A stretch of 64,000 nt of DNA. It comes from Streptococcus mitis (lineage in GTDB: Bacteria; Bacillota; Bacilli; Lactobacillales; Streptococcaceae). Below are positions 36,973 to 46,082 of this stretch, piece by piece; the stretch's first letter is position 1, and every line of letters begins with the position of its first letter. The stretch spans positions 62,001 through 126,000 of the forward strand of contig NZ_JPFW01000008.1 of assembly GCF_000722705.1 (NCBI RefSeq). Reading direction: 5' to 3'. Position numbers and translations under genes: made by a program. The notes beneath the pieces were generated by a model. The model was not told where the DNA came from and made no database searches. It worked only from the letters and a program-made list of their open reading frames with translations.

Positions 36973-37566
36973 CTAATCCTGCCAGTAGGCTGGTCGTTGT
37001 TTTTCATAGGCAGCAATCAAGTCTTCATACTGCAGGGTAATTCCGATATCATCCAAACCATTTAAGAGCTTGTGTTTCCATTCACTATCGATTTCGAAAG
37101 TGAATTCTCCAACTGGTGAGATGATTTTTTGTTGTTCCAAGTCCACAGTTACCTGGTCACTTGGTTTTAGCTGTGCTAGTTTCTCTCTAACCTCTCTAGC
37201 CTGAACAATAGGTAACATACCATTATTAAGTTCATTATTGTAATGAATGTCCCCAAAAGATCCTGCAATCACAACCTTAAAACCGTAGTCTGCTAGTGCC
37301 CAAGCTGCGTGTTCTCTCGAAGAACCTGCCCCAAAGTTATCCCCTGATATGAGGATAGTTGCTTTACGGTATTCAGGTCTGTTAAAGACAAAGTCTGGAT
37401 CCTCAGTATACTTGTCATCCAAATAACGCCAAGCATACATGAGGTACTTACCAAAGCCTTTTTTATCAATTAACTTGAGAAACTGCTTGGGTAGGATTTG
37501 GTCGGTGTCGATGTTATCATTCATGAGAGGAACGGTCGTTCCTGTATAAACTGTAAATTTCTCCAT
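36973..37566 (-). CDS. leuD: 3-isopropylmalate dehydratase small subunit
   Basis: Pairs with LeuC to isomerise 2- to 3-isopropylmalate. 197 residues. [15 protein letters not shown] lies near the N-terminus, and [20 protein letters not shown] contains the conserved GxGSSREHA loop. It starts 9 bp after leuC. Fourth leucine gene of the operon. Confidence 0.96.
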   Translation of the reverse strand: MEKFTVYTGTTVPLMNDNIDTDQILPKQFLKLIDKKGFGKYLMYAWRYLDDKYTEDPDFVFNRPEYRKATILISGDNFGAGSSREHAAWALADYGFKVVIAGSFGDIHYNNELNNGMLPIVQAREVREKLAQLKPSDQVTVDLEQQKIISPVGEFTFEIDSEWKHKLLNGLDDIGITLQYEDLIAAYEKQRPAYWQD

Positions 37567-37575
37567 ATCCTCTCC

Positions 37576-38958
37576 TTACTGGGCTTCTGGCATTTGCCGA
37601 ACATCTACGAAACGCCCTGCGATAGCTGCTGCTGCTGCCATGGCTGGACTGCAGAGATGGGTCTTAGCCCCAAATCCCTGTCTATCTTCAAAGTTGCGGT
37701 TGCTTGTTGAAGCGCAGTGGACACCATCAGGAACCTTGTCCGGATTCATTCCTAGACACATAGAACAACCTGGGTCTCTCCACTCAAAACCAGCATCCAG
37801 AAAGACCTTGTCCAAGCCCAACTTCTCAGCAGCTCGTTTGACAGGACGAGAGCCCGGAACTACGATAGCCGTTAAGTTGGGAGCAATTTTCTTTCCTTTG
37901 ACAAATCGCGCAGCCAGTTGCAAGTCGCTGAGACGAGCATTGGTACAAGAACCGATAAAGATATAGCCTAGTTCAATATCAGCTGGCTTTTGACCAGGCT
38001 CCAAGTTCATGTAATTGTAGGCTCGTTCATCGTTCATATCCTTAATTTCTGGGAAACTACTGTCAAAGTCAACCCCCATAGCAGGATTGGTTCCCCAGGT
38101 CACCATTGGAGCCAAGTCTGAGACATCCATCTGGATAACCTTATCGTAAACGGCATCATCATCACTGACAAGGGTTTTCCAATCCGCCACAGCCTCTTCG
38201 AAGTCCTCTGGAATACACTCACGTCCCTTAAGATAATCATAGGTGGTTTGGTCCGGATTCATGATTCCCATCTTGGATCCAAACTCGATGGACATATTGC
38301 AGATGGTCATTCGCTCTTCCATGCTCAGTGCATCAATAGCTTGACCTCGATATTCCACCACGTAGCCGACACCACAGGCAACGCCGTACTTGGCAATCAA
38401 GGCTAAAATGAAGTCCTTGGAATAAACTCCTTTTTGAGGAACACCAGTGAATTCTACCAGCATTTTCTTGGGTTTAACCTGCCAGAGGGTCTGGGTAGCA
38501 AAGACATGTTCGACCTCACTGGTCCCAATTCCAAAGGCGATGGCTCCAAAAGCTCCGTGAGTAGCTGTGTGGCTGTCTCCACAGACGATGAATTTCCCTG
38601 GTTGGGTCCGTCCTGTTTCTGGACCAACCATGTGTACGATCCCTTGTTTTTCAGAACCGTGGGCCGCATGTTCAATCCCAAATTCCTCAACATTTTCAGC
38701 TAGCTTATCAATTTGAGCCTTGGAAATCACATCTCGAATATCATAGATATTGACTGTTGGGACATTGTGGTCAAAGGTTCCAAATGTCAAGTCTGGTCGT
38801 CTCAATCTACGACCTGCATCTCGTAATCCTTGAAAAGCCTGAGGACTGGTCACTTCGTGAATATAGTGCTGGTCCACATACATGAGTTGGGGTTGCCCCT
38901 CTTCTCCTGTGATGACATGACGGTCCCATAATTTATCAAAAATCGATTTTCCTGCCAT
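37576..38958 (-). CDS. leuC: 3-isopropylmalate dehydratase large subunit
   Basis: Aconitase-type [4Fe-4S] enzyme. 460 residues. The three cluster cysteines lie in [12 protein letters not shown] and [33 protein letters not shown] and [12 protein letters not shown]-like [14 protein letters not shown] are present. Works with LeuD. Confidence 0.97.
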   Translation of the reverse strand: MAGKSIFDKLWDRHVITGEEGQPQLMYVDQHYIHEVTSPQAFQGLRDAGRRLRRPDLTFGTFDHNVPTVNIYDIRDVISKAQIDKLAENVEEFGIEHAAHGSEKQGIVHMVGPETGRTQPGKFIVCGDSHTATHGAFGAIAFGIGTSEVEHVFATQTLWQVKPKKMLVEFTGVPQKGVYSKDFILALIAKYGVACGVGYVVEYRGQAIDALSMEERMTICNMSIEFGSKMGIMNPDQTTYDYLKGRECIPEDFEEAVADWKTLVSDDDAVYDKVIQMDVSDLAPMVTWGTNPAMGVDFDSSFPEIKDMNDERAYNYMNLEPGQKPADIELGYIFIGSCTNARLSDLQLAARFVKGKKIAPNLTAIVVPGSRPVKRAAEKLGLDKVFLDAGFEWRDPGCSMCLGMNPDKVPDGVHCASTSNRNFEDRQGFGAKTHLCSPAMAAAAAIAGRFVDVRQMPEAQ

Positions 38959-38961
38959 CTA

Positions 38962-39231
38962 TTACCTCCAAATAAAATATAAGGCTCCTAGTGTTGTCAC
39001 CATCCCAAGAAACCAAACCGTTTTAAAGTACCATTTTCGAGTCTTGTGGTGAAAGGTGATTCCTGCTAACCAAGCTCCAAAACCACCACAAGTAAAGGCT
39101 AAAATGAGTAAGATTTTCTCTGGGATGCGCCAAACTCTTCTCCTTGCCTTAGATTTGTCAATGCCATAAATCAAGAAAATTATGACATTCCAAATCAAAA
39201 GGACTAGAGTAATTTTTTCGTCTAACTTCAT
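38962..39231 (-). CDS. DUF1294 small membrane protein
   Basis: 89 residues with about three hydrophobic segments. DKSKARRRVWRIPEKILL and GGFGAWLAGITFHHKTRKWYF are the DUF1294 signatures. Function unknown. It overlaps the leuB stop by 4 bp and sits inside the leu operon, so it is co-transcribed with it, but no link to leucine is known to me. Confidence 0.88.
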   Translation of the reverse strand: MKLDEKITLVLLIWNVIIFLIYGIDKSKARRRVWRIPEKILLILAFTCGGFGAWLAGITFHHKTRKWYFKTVWFLGMVTTLGALYFIWR

Positions 39232-40265
39232 AACCTTGCAATAATAGCTTCCGTCATTTCCTTGGTCGAAGCCTGTCCACCTATATCTCTCGTTAAAATG
39301 CCAGCTGCCAAACTGGCTTCTACTGCACGTTCGATACGCTCTGCATCCTCATAACGACCAAAACTGTCTCTAAGCATCATAGCAACAGACAAAATCATGG
39401 AAATAGGATTGGCAATTCCTTGACCTGCAATATCGGGTGCCGAACCATGAATGGGTTCATAGAGACTTGGACCCTTTTCAGAGTGACTGGCTGATGGCAT
39501 GACTCCAAGTGTGCCAGATAGGACACTTGATTCATCAGATAAGATATCTCCAAAAAGATTCTCCGTCACGATGACATCGAACTTGGCAGGATTGGTAATC
39601 ATAAGCATGGCAGCTGAGTCGACTAGCTGGTGCTCCAAGGTTACATCTGGAAAATCCTGCGCGACTTCCTCAGCTACTCTGCGCCAGAGTTTTGAGGTCG
39701 CTAGAACATTTTGCTTATCGATACTAGTAACGATTTTTCTCCGACTTCTTGCGATTTCAAATGCCTTACGAATAATCCGCTCTACTTCTTCATAGCTATA
39801 GTCATTGATATCACGTGCTTTTTGCTCTCCAAGGATATGGTCCCCAAAGTAAATCCCGCCTGTCAACTCACGCACCACGACAAAGTCTACACCAGCAATT
39901 CGTTCTGGTTTGAGTGGTGACAAATGCTTGAGACTGTCAAAGATTTTTACGGGGCGAATATTGGCATAAAGATTGAGTTCCTTACGGAGAGCCAGCAGTC
40001 CTTGTTCAGGCCGAACCGCTGCCCCATCATACTGGGGACTCCCAATAGCCGCTAGGAGAATGGCATCTGCTTCTCTACAAGCCTTAAGAGTATCATCAGG
40101 TAAGGGATGGCCTGCTGCATCAATACCTGCACCTCCAAAAGGTCGTCTGTCTATTTCATAGACAAAGCCTGTTTTTTTAGCTAGGGCTTCCAGAACATCT
40201 AAACCAGCCTCCATGATTTCTGGGCCGATTCCATCCCCTGCTAGAGCTACTATTTTCTTTGTCAT
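39228..40265 (-). CDS. leuB: 3-isopropylmalate dehydrogenase
   Basis: NAD-dependent oxidative decarboxylation giving 2-oxoisocaproate. 345 residues. GDGIGPEIMEAGLDVL at the N-terminus, VVRELTGGIYFGDH, and the C-terminal NLFGDILSDESSVLSGTLG and EPIHGSAPDIAGQGIANP motifs. It is translationally linked to the following DUF1294 gene. Confidence 0.97.
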   Translation of the reverse strand: MTKKIVALAGDGIGPEIMEAGLDVLEALAKKTGFVYEIDRRPFGGAGIDAAGHPLPDDTLKACREADAILLAAIGSPQYDGAAVRPEQGLLALRKELNLYANIRPVKIFDSLKHLSPLKPERIAGVDFVVVRELTGGIYFGDHILGEQKARDINDYSYEEVERIIRKAFEIARSRRKIVTSIDKQNVLATSKLWRRVAEEVAQDFPDVTLEHQLVDSAAMLMITNPAKFDVIVTENLFGDILSDESSVLSGTLGVMPSASHSEKGPSLYEPIHGSAPDIAGQGIANPISMILSVAMMLRDSFGRYEDAERIERAVEASLAAGILTRDIGGQASTKEMTEAIIARL

Positions 40266-40276
40266 AGCATCCTCCT

Positions 40277-41839
40277 TTACACACTAGGCATATCGCGGTA
40301 GGAAACACTGCGTCCCATCTCACCTGCATTCTCTTTTTGAACAAAGGTATTAGCATTGATGTAAGCAATAGCCGAAGCCTTCAACACATCGAAATCAAGA
40401 CCTGCTGCGTTAAAGATGGTTTCTGTATCTCTGTTTTCAACAGTGACCAAGACCCGAGCCTGGGCATCAATTCCATCCGTTACCGCGTCAATAGTATAGG
40501 ACACCAAGCGGACGGATTGGTTAAAGAACTTGTCGATAGCGTTAAAGATCGCTTCAACGGAACCTTGACCTGTCGCATTAAATTCAACTTTCTCACCATC
40601 CATATTGGCTAGGCTAACGAGTGCTTCAATGTCATTATCTGCATGAGTTTGAAGTTGTAAATCATCAAAGTGGAAACCTTCTGGGTTTTCAACCATGGTT
40701 CCAGCTACCAGAGCACGAATATCTGCATCTGTGATTTCTTGTTTCTTGTCTGCCAGCGCCTTGAACTTGGCAAAGAGTGGTTTGATATCCTCTTCTGAAA
40801 AGTCTAGGGCCAATTCTCTTAGTTTTTCAACAAAGGCATGGCGACCTGACAATTTTCCAAGAGGAAGGCTATTGCTCTTAACACCAACCAATTCAGGGGT
40901 GATAATCTCATAAGTAAGAGGATTTTTAAGGACTCCGTCTTGGTGAATACCAGATTCGTGAGAAAAGGCATTACCACCAACCACAGCCTTGTTTTTAGGA
41001 ACCGGAATACCTGAGAAGCGAGAAACCATTTCTGACGTATTTATTGTTTCATTTAGGACAATACTTGTTTCTGCTTGATAGTAATCTTGGCGAATATTGA
41101 GGGCCACTGCAATTTCTTCAAGGGCAGCATTTCCAGCTCGCTCACCAATACCGTTGATGGTTCCTTCAACACGTCCTGCTCCATTCTTGACAGCAGCAAG
41201 GCTATTTGCCACTGCCATTCCGAGGTCATCGTGACAGTGAGGCGAATATATAATCTGACGATCTGTCTTAACATTCTCAATCAAGTATTTGAAGATAGCT
41301 CCGTACTCTTCTGGCGTGGTAAATCCAACCGTATCAGGGATATTGATATAAGACGCCCCTGCATCAACCGCTGTTTGAACAACTTGCAAGAGGAAATCCA
41401 ACTCTGTTCTAGTCGCATCCTCTGGAGAGAATTCGACCACTTCAAACTTAGAACGTGCATAAGAGACATGCTCCTTAATAGCTTCCAAAATCTCTTCCTT
41501 GCTCTTATTGAGCTTATACTTGCGGTGAATCGGACTGGTAGCGATAAAAACGTGAACCTGTGGATACTTGGCGTCCTTGAGGGCCTCGTAACAAGCATCA
41601 ATATCAGACCTGACAGAACGGGCCAAACCAGTCACTGCTGTTTTCTTCAAGACCTTAGCAATCTCCTGAACTGCCGTGAATGAATCAGGACTCGCCGCTG
41701 GAAAACCAGCCTCGATGGCTGAAATGCCCCATTTCTCCAGTTGCCTTGCAATGGCAATTTTTTCCTTGATTGAGAAGTTAACACCAGGTGTCTGCTCTCC
41801 ATCCCGAAGGCTGGTATCTAGAAATTCAACTCTTCTCAT
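40277..41839 (-). CDS. leuA: 2-isopropylmalate synthase
   Basis: First committed leucine enzyme, condensing acetyl-CoA and 2-oxoisovalerate. 520 residues. [20 protein letters not shown] opens the barrel, [19 protein letters not shown] is the metal site, and [19 protein letters not shown] follows. A C-terminal LeuA allosteric domain (from about residue 390) gives leucine feedback. It is controlled by an upstream leader-peptide attenuator. Confidence 0.97.
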   Translation of the reverse strand: MRRVEFLDTSLRDGEQTPGVNFSIKEKIAIARQLEKWGISAIEAGFPAASPDSFTAVQEIAKVLKKTAVTGLARSVRSDIDACYEALKDAKYPQVHVFIATSPIHRKYKLNKSKEEILEAIKEHVSYARSKFEVVEFSPEDATRTELDFLLQVVQTAVDAGASYINIPDTVGFTTPEEYGAIFKYLIENVKTDRQIIYSPHCHDDLGMAVANSLAAVKNGAGRVEGTINGIGERAGNAALEEIAVALNIRQDYYQAETSIVLNETINTSEMVSRFSGIPVPKNKAVVGGNAFSHESGIHQDGVLKNPLTYEIITPELVGVKSNSLPLGKLSGRHAFVEKLRELALDFSEEDIKPLFAKFKALADKKQEITDADIRALVAGTMVENPEGFHFDDLQLQTHADNDIEALVSLANMDGEKVEFNATGQGSVEAIFNAIDKFFNQSVRLVSYTIDAVTDGIDAQARVLVTVENRDTETIFNAAGLDFDVLKASAIAYINANTFVQKENAGEMGRSVSYRDMPSV

Positions 41840-41873
41840 AAGATTTCCCCTTTTCCAAATGTGGTTTTAAAAA

Positions 41874-41922
41874 AACATCTCGCTCAGAAACCCAAGCGAG
41901 ATGTTGATTTACTCCCGCTTGG
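41874..41922 (-). terminator. leu attenuator: terminator and overlapping antiterminator
   Basis: Terminator stem AACATCTCGCT/AGCGAGATGTT (41874-41905) followed by seven T on the minus strand, ending 34 bp before leuA. The upstream segment CCAAGCGGGAG (41912-41922) can instead pair with CTCGCTTGG (41892-41900), which destroys the terminator. The leader ORF lies just upstream. Confidence 0.8.
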
Positions 41923-41951
41923 TAAGCCAAACAGGACTAATGCTTTTTGCA

Positions 41952-42005
41952 CTAGCCCGAGTACCTCAACAACAAAGTAAATTGATTAAACTTAGCTGTT
42001 TTCAT
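41952..42005 (-). CDS. leuL: Leucine operon leader peptide
   Basis: 17 residues, MKTAKFNQFTLLLRYSG, with three consecutive leucine TTG codons. A strong GAAGGAGAAAG ribosome site lies 8 bp upstream. Its stop overlaps a pause-type hairpin (CTAGTGC-AAAAA-GCATTAG). Ribosome stalling at Leu codons when charged tRNA-Leu is scarce should favour the antiterminator and leuA expression. Confidence 0.85.
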   Translation of the reverse strand: MKTAKFNQFTLLLRYSG

Positions 42006-42041
42006 GTTTGACTTTCTCCTTCGTTTGATATCTTGTTTAGT

Positions 42042-42070
42042 ATTTTAGCATAGGCACAAGCACTTGTCAA
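42042..42070 (-). promoter_or_regulatory. leu operon promoter (inside 88-bp repeat copy 1)
   Basis: TTGACA (42065-42070), 17-bp spacer, TAAAAT (42042-42047) on the minus strand. A second copy of the same promoter sits at 44084-44112 on the other side of the insertion sequence. Confidence 0.8.
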
Positions 42071-42129
42071 GAAAAAATCCAATATTTTCTGAAAATTTCT
42101 TCAGTAAAGAATATTTAGCTAATTGAAAG
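42042..42129. repeat. 88-bp direct repeat, left copy (target duplication of IS1634-type element)
   Basis: Identical to 44084-44171 except for one base (GGCACAAG versus GGCAAAAG). It contains the leu promoter and ends exactly where the insertion sequence begins. Confidence 0.92.
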
Positions 42130-44083
42130 CTCGGGACTTTGACAGTTATGAAGTAAAAAAATCCTCATAAAGGTTGATATAAGAGCATTTTCTTGTCAAA
42201 TTTTACCACTTTTTATTTGCGTACTTTGTTATAATGGAGTGAGGTATGAAAAGATGAGAGTTAAACAATCAAAGTCAAAAAACACTATCAACTACGCTAT
42301 TATTAAAGATATCAAGGTTGGAAATAAACGGACTTCTACTATCATAGAAAACCTAGGCAATCATAACACAATCTTAAAAGAACATCCTGATATGGAACCT
42401 CTTGAGTGGGCTCGTTTACGTGCTAAGGAATTAACCGAGAAAGAAAAAGAAGAAAATAAAGATTTCCTCATTACCTTTAGTCAAAACAAACAGTTAAAAC
42501 AAAATCAATTGAACGAATATCATGGAGGCTATCTCTTCCTACAAGACCTCTATCATCAATTAGATCTGCCTAGAATTAACAAAGAAATCCAAAAACGACA
42601 TCGTTTTAATTTCTCTCTAGATGAGATCCTATCTCGCTTGATTTATGGACGGATTCTAGCTCCTGCTTCAAAACGATCTACCCTAGAATTTTCAAAAACA
42701 TTACTCGAACCTAAAGAATTTGAACTCCAACATTTTTATCGGGCTCTTGAAGTTATTTCTAATGAAACAGAGTTTATACAAGAACAAACCTATCAAACTT
42801 CAAAAAAGATGACTCAACGACAGACAGAAGTCCTCTACTATGACTGTACTAACTTCTATTTTGAAATTGAAGATGAAGATGAGGAGGGGCTTCTGAGACA
42901 ATACGGCCCATCTAAAGAACATCGCCCAAATCCAATTGTGGAGATGGGACTCTTTATGGACAAACAAGGAATTCCCCTAGCTTTCTGTATCCACCCTGGA
43001 AATACAAATGAACAAACAACTCTTAAACCATTAGAAAGAAAGATTGTCAAGGATTACAAGGCTTCAAAATTTGTAGTCTGTACAGATGCTGGACTCTCAT
43101 CAAAAGCCAATAAGGTGTACAATTCTTTTGGAGAACGTTCCTATGTCACAACTCAATCTATCAAGAAGTTAAAGAAAGAATACAGAGATTGGGCTTTGGA
43201 TAAAAGTGGTTGGCGAATGGTTGGGGATAAGAATCCTATCTTTTACAATCTGGATGAGCTAGAACACAGGGAGGAATTAAAAAAACAACTTTTCTTTAAA
43301 GAATCTCCTTTTTATGATGAAGACTTACCAAATCAACGCTTGATTGTGACCTTTTCTACTAAATATCAAGACTATCATCGAACGATACGAGAGAAACAGA
43401 TTGAACGGGCTAGTAAGTTACTGGGCAAGCCCAGCCAAGCTACCAAGAAGAGACAAACCGATTTTAAGAGATTTCTGAAAGAAACAAGTACTACTAAGGA
43501 GGGGGAAATCGCCGAGAAAAGGATTCTAACTCTTGATGAGGAACGAATTCAGGAAGAGGCTCAATATGACGGTCTTTACGCTGTAGCTACTAATCTAGAT
43601 GAAGATATTCAGACAATTGTAGCCATCAATCAAAGGCGGTGGAAAATTGAAGAGAGTTTTCGTATCATGAAGCAGGAACTACGAGCCAGACCAGTTTATC
43701 TCAGCCGTTCAGATAGGATTCAAGCACATTTCACTATTTGTTTCCTAGCACTAATGATTTATCGTCTCTTGGAAAAACAAATAGGAGAAACAGTCACCTG
43801 TTCAGAACTCATCCAAACCTTACGCAATTATAAGTTCAAACATCTTTATGGAGTAGGATATCTTCCAACTTACACCAGAACAACTATCACGGATCAACTC
43901 CACCAAGCATTTGGCTTCCAAACTGATTTTGAGATTATAAGCGAAAAAAATATGAAAAAAATTTTTAAAAAAACCAAATCTCGATAAAAAGTACGCATTT
44001 TTTTAAAAGAGAAAAAGAGCTCCGAAAAGCTGTTATAGCAGCATTTAGGGGCTCTTTGTTTTCAAAAAACTGTTAAAGATGGG
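42130..44083 (+). mobile_element. IS1634-family (IS4-like) insertion sequence
   Basis: 1954 bp between 88-bp direct repeats. Short inverted ends CTTTGACAGTT (42137-42147) and, as reverse complement, CTTTAACAGTT (44068-44078). It contains one transposase gene and, near 44018-44055, a hairpin (AAGAGCTCC...GGGGCTCTT) acting as a terminator. Elements of this family are known for very long, variable target duplications. Confidence 0.85.
42254..43987 (+). CDS. IS1634-family transposase
   Basis: 577 residues from ATG at 42254, which has GTGAGGT upstream; an in-frame GTG at 42239 is an alternative. N-terminal region TSTIIENLGNHNTIL is family-typical. Catalytic acids lie in LYYDCTNFYFEIE, FVVCTDAGLSSKAN and RRWKIEESFRIMKQEL. 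The frame is complete, so it may be active. TATAAT at about 42229 could be its -10. Confidence 0.92.
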   Translation: MRVKQSKSKNTINYAIIKDIKVGNKRTSTIIENLGNHNTILKEHPDMEPLEWARLRAKELTEKEKEENKDFLITFSQNKQLKQNQLNEYHGGYLFLQDLYHQLDLPRINKEIQKRHRFNFSLDEILSRLIYGRILAPASKRSTLEFSKTLLEPKEFELQHFYRALEVISNETEFIQEQTYQTSKKMTQRQTEVLYYDCTNFYFEIEDEDEEGLLRQYGPSKEHRPNPIVEMGLFMDKQGIPLAFCIHPGNTNEQTTLKPLERKIVKDYKASKFVVCTDAGLSSKANKVYNSFGERSYVTTQSIKKLKKEYRDWALDKSGWRMVGDKNPIFYNLDELEHREELKKQLFFKESPFYDEDLPNQRLIVTFSTKYQDYHRTIREKQIERASKLLGKPSQATKKRQTDFKRFLKETSTTKEGEIAEKRILTLDEERIQEEAQYDGLYAVATNLDEDIQTIVAINQRRWKIEESFRIMKQELRARPVYLSRSDRIQAHFTICFLALMIYRLLEKQIGETVTCSELIQTLRNYKFKHLYGVGYLPTYTRTTITDQLHQAFGFQTDFEIISEKNMKKIFKKTKSR

Positions 44084-44171
44084 ATTTTAGCATAGGCAAA
44101 AGCACTTGTCAAGAAAAAATCCAATATTTTCTGAAAATTTCTTCAGTAAAGAATATTTAGCTAATTGAAAG
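44084..44171. repeat. 88-bp direct repeat, right copy, carrying a second leu-type promoter
   Basis: Matches 42042-42129 with one difference. Its TTGACA/17 bp/TAAAAT promoter points left, into the 3' end of the insertion sequence and antisense to the transposase. Confidence 0.92.
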
Positions 44172-44194
44172 TTCTTGAAAATACTTGAAAGGTT

Positions 44195-44851
44195 TCATTT
44201 TTTAAAGGTTAAGTTCCAACTTATTTCTATCAATTTCAGTACTTCTTCATCTGACAAAGTATCATCAAAAGTCACACTAATCCAGTAACGTTTGTTCATA
44301 TGAAAGGCTGGATAAATGCCCTTTTTTAAAAGCAAATCAGCTACTTGGTCGTGTTTGAGGTTGACTGCTTCGACTAGACCTTCTCTGCCCTTTTCCAATT
44401 TATCCCAAGAGATTCTCATCAAAACAGCATACCATTTTTTATTGCCTTCATGTCTTAACACTGCTGAATCAGGCGATTTCTCCCACAAATACTCCAACTG
44501 ATTACCATACTTTTCCTGAATCTGAGCCATGATACGCTTAGTCTGAGGACAGATAAAATCCTGTACATCAAAACAAGCCTTCCGAATCTGGTAGAGAATC
44601 TCCAGACAAGCCTCACGGACACTTGCAACAAAACTTCCTGTCATACTTTCCATATGAACTTGAGGATAGAAGTCACCCATTTCCTGATCAAAGACCTGAA
44701 AACTCACATTATCAGTAGTGATGGACACAGTCATGACAAAATCACCCTGCAAAATCTGGTAACTATAGGTCCAGACTCCCCTATTTTCTACAAAACCAAA
44801 AGCATGAGCCTTTTCTTGATTAAACTGATAGGATTTAAAAATTTCAAACAT
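44195..44851 (-). CDS. MmcQ/YjbR-family protein
   Basis: 218 residues. The C-terminal half (from about residue 100) shows the MmcQ/YjbR (CyaY-like) pattern: GNKKWYAVLMRISWDKL, VNLKHDQVADLLLKKGIYPAFHMNKRYWISV, and DEEVLKLIEISWNL. The N-terminal half extends beyond the usual ~120-residue domain. Its biochemical function is unknown, though often annotated as DNA-binding. A terminator separates it from cutC upstream. Confidence 0.8.
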   Translation of the reverse strand: MFEIFKSYQFNQEKAHAFGFVENRGVWTYSYQILQGDFVMTVSITTDNVSFQVFDQEMGDFYPQVHMESMTGSFVASVREACLEILYQIRKACFDVQDFICPQTKRIMAQIQEKYGNQLEYLWEKSPDSAVLRHEGNKKWYAVLMRISWDKLEKGREGLVEAVNLKHDQVADLLLKKGIYPAFHMNKRYWISVTFDDTLSDEEVLKLIEISWNLTFKK

Positions 44852-44858
44852 AAGTGAA

Positions 44859-44882
44859 AACTGCTACCCAAAGCTAGCAGTT
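44859..44882 (-). terminator. Terminator of cutC
   Basis: AACTGCTA (44859-44866) and TAGCAGTT (44875-44882) with an 8-nt loop, followed by TTTTCAC on the minus strand. Confidence 0.7.
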
Positions 44883-44894
44883 CCTTTCTATTTT

Positions 44895-45527
44895 TTAAAA
44901 GACAACCTTAGTACCATGCAATTGTGTTACACCCAGCTGGTCGATAAAGGTTTGACGGTTGTCAAGGTCAATCCCCCCACCTGGTAGAATTTCAATCTTA
45001 CCTTTAGCGTGCTCCAAAATTCTGTGATAGTGAGCAAAACGTTTTTCTAAGGAATCGTCAGACACACCAGCACGAGTTAAGATACGAGTTACTCCAGCTT
45101 GGCTGAGCCAGTCAATAGCTTCCAGTTGATCTTCATCGCTCAATTCATCAAAGGCCATGTGGAAGACAATTTCCATTCCTTTTGATGCAGCAATTAACTT
45201 CTCTAGATTATCCTTATCCAACTTCTTATCAGCAGTTAAGGCTCCAAATACAACTCCTTGACTTCCAGCCTGAGCAGTCAACCGAATGTCTTCTAGCATG
45301 ATATCAATTTCTAGGTCATTATAGTCAAAGTCGCCACCACGTGGACGAATCATGGTCATAATGGTCGTATCGTAGTTAGCTGCCAGTTCAACAGCTGCCT
45401 TGGTCACTCCATAGCTGGGCGTTGTCCCACCAACTGCTAGATTATCACAGAGTTCGATTCGACGAGCTCCAACCTCCATCGCTTTTTCAAGCAAGGTCAC
45501 ATTTTCAGCACAAAATTCGTAAATCAT
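44895..45527 (-). CDS. cutC: CutC family protein (copper homeostasis-type TIM barrel)
   Basis: 210 residues. ARRIELCDNLAVGGTTPSYGV near residue 20 and MIRPRGGDFDYNDLE are the family signatures; HMAFDELSDEDQLEAIDWL and LTRAGVSDDS follow. Originally linked to copper tolerance in enterobacteria, but the molecular role is unproven in streptococci. Single gene. Confidence 0.92.
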   Translation of the reverse strand: MIYEFCAENVTLLEKAMEVGARRIELCDNLAVGGTTPSYGVTKAAVELAANYDTTIMTMIRPRGGDFDYNDLEIDIMLEDIRLTAQAGSQGVVFGALTADKKLDKDNLEKLIAASKGMEIVFHMAFDELSDEDQLEAIDWLSQAGVTRILTRAGVSDDSLEKRFAHYHRILEHAKGKIEILPGGGIDLDNRQTFIDQLGVTQLHGTKVVF

Positions 45528-45617
45528 TTGATTCTCCTTGAAGATTACTTTGAATTTATTATATCATATTATTGTGAATATGCTTTCATTTATATCAAGG
45601 AAAATAGTTACTATTTT

Positions 45618-45977
45618 TTATTCTTTGTCCGGAATGACCTTGAAGAGATAATAAGTGATAAAGATGGTCAAGGCTCCTAGACCAATTTTGACAGGTAAGA
45701 GAGGAGCAAAATAAATGGAAATTCCCATCAAGATGTAGATAGATACGATGATTTTTTTCTTTCGTTCACGCGCAATAGACTTTGTTTCTCGAAAATCAGC
45801 TACATAGCTCTGATAGAGCTTGGTATGATAAAGCCAATCTTCGAAACGCTTGGAACTTCTTGAGAAACAGGCAATAGACAGTAAAAGAAAAGGTGTTGTA
45901 GGCAACAAGGGTAAAACAACCCCAACAATAGCCAAGGCTAGTGATAAAAAACCAATAATAAGATAAATAATACGCAT
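45618..45977 (-). CDS. DUF454 (YbaN-like) membrane protein
   Basis: 119 residues. The N-terminus LGVVLPLLPTTPFLLLS-type segment (VGVVLPLLPTTPFLLLSIAC) is the DUF454 hallmark, followed by FEDWLYHTKLYQSYVADFRE and two C-terminal hydrophobic segments. Function unknown. Confidence 0.9.
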   Translation of the reverse strand: MRIIYLIIGFLSLALAIVGVVLPLLPTTPFLLLSIACFSRSSKRFEDWLYHTKLYQSYVADFRETKSIARERKKKIIVSIYILMGISIYFAPLLPVKIGLGALTIFITYYLFKVIPDKE

Positions 45978-46050
45978 AACTACTCCTAATTAAAATAATC
46001 TTCTTCTAGTTTCGCATACAATGATGAATTTTGTCAAGCTCCAACCCAAA

Positions 46051-46078
46051 AGAGCCTGAAATTCACTTTCAGGACTCT
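46051..46078 (-). terminator. Terminator of topA
   Basis: AGAGCCTGAAA pairs with TTTCAGGACTCT (one bulge), just past the topA stop; the minus-strand T run is short. Confidence 0.6.
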
Positions 46079-46082
46079 CCTC

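Noticed and set aside
41075-41683. 202-codon open frame antisense to leuA
   Set aside because: Same reason: leuA is complete and conserved on the other strand.
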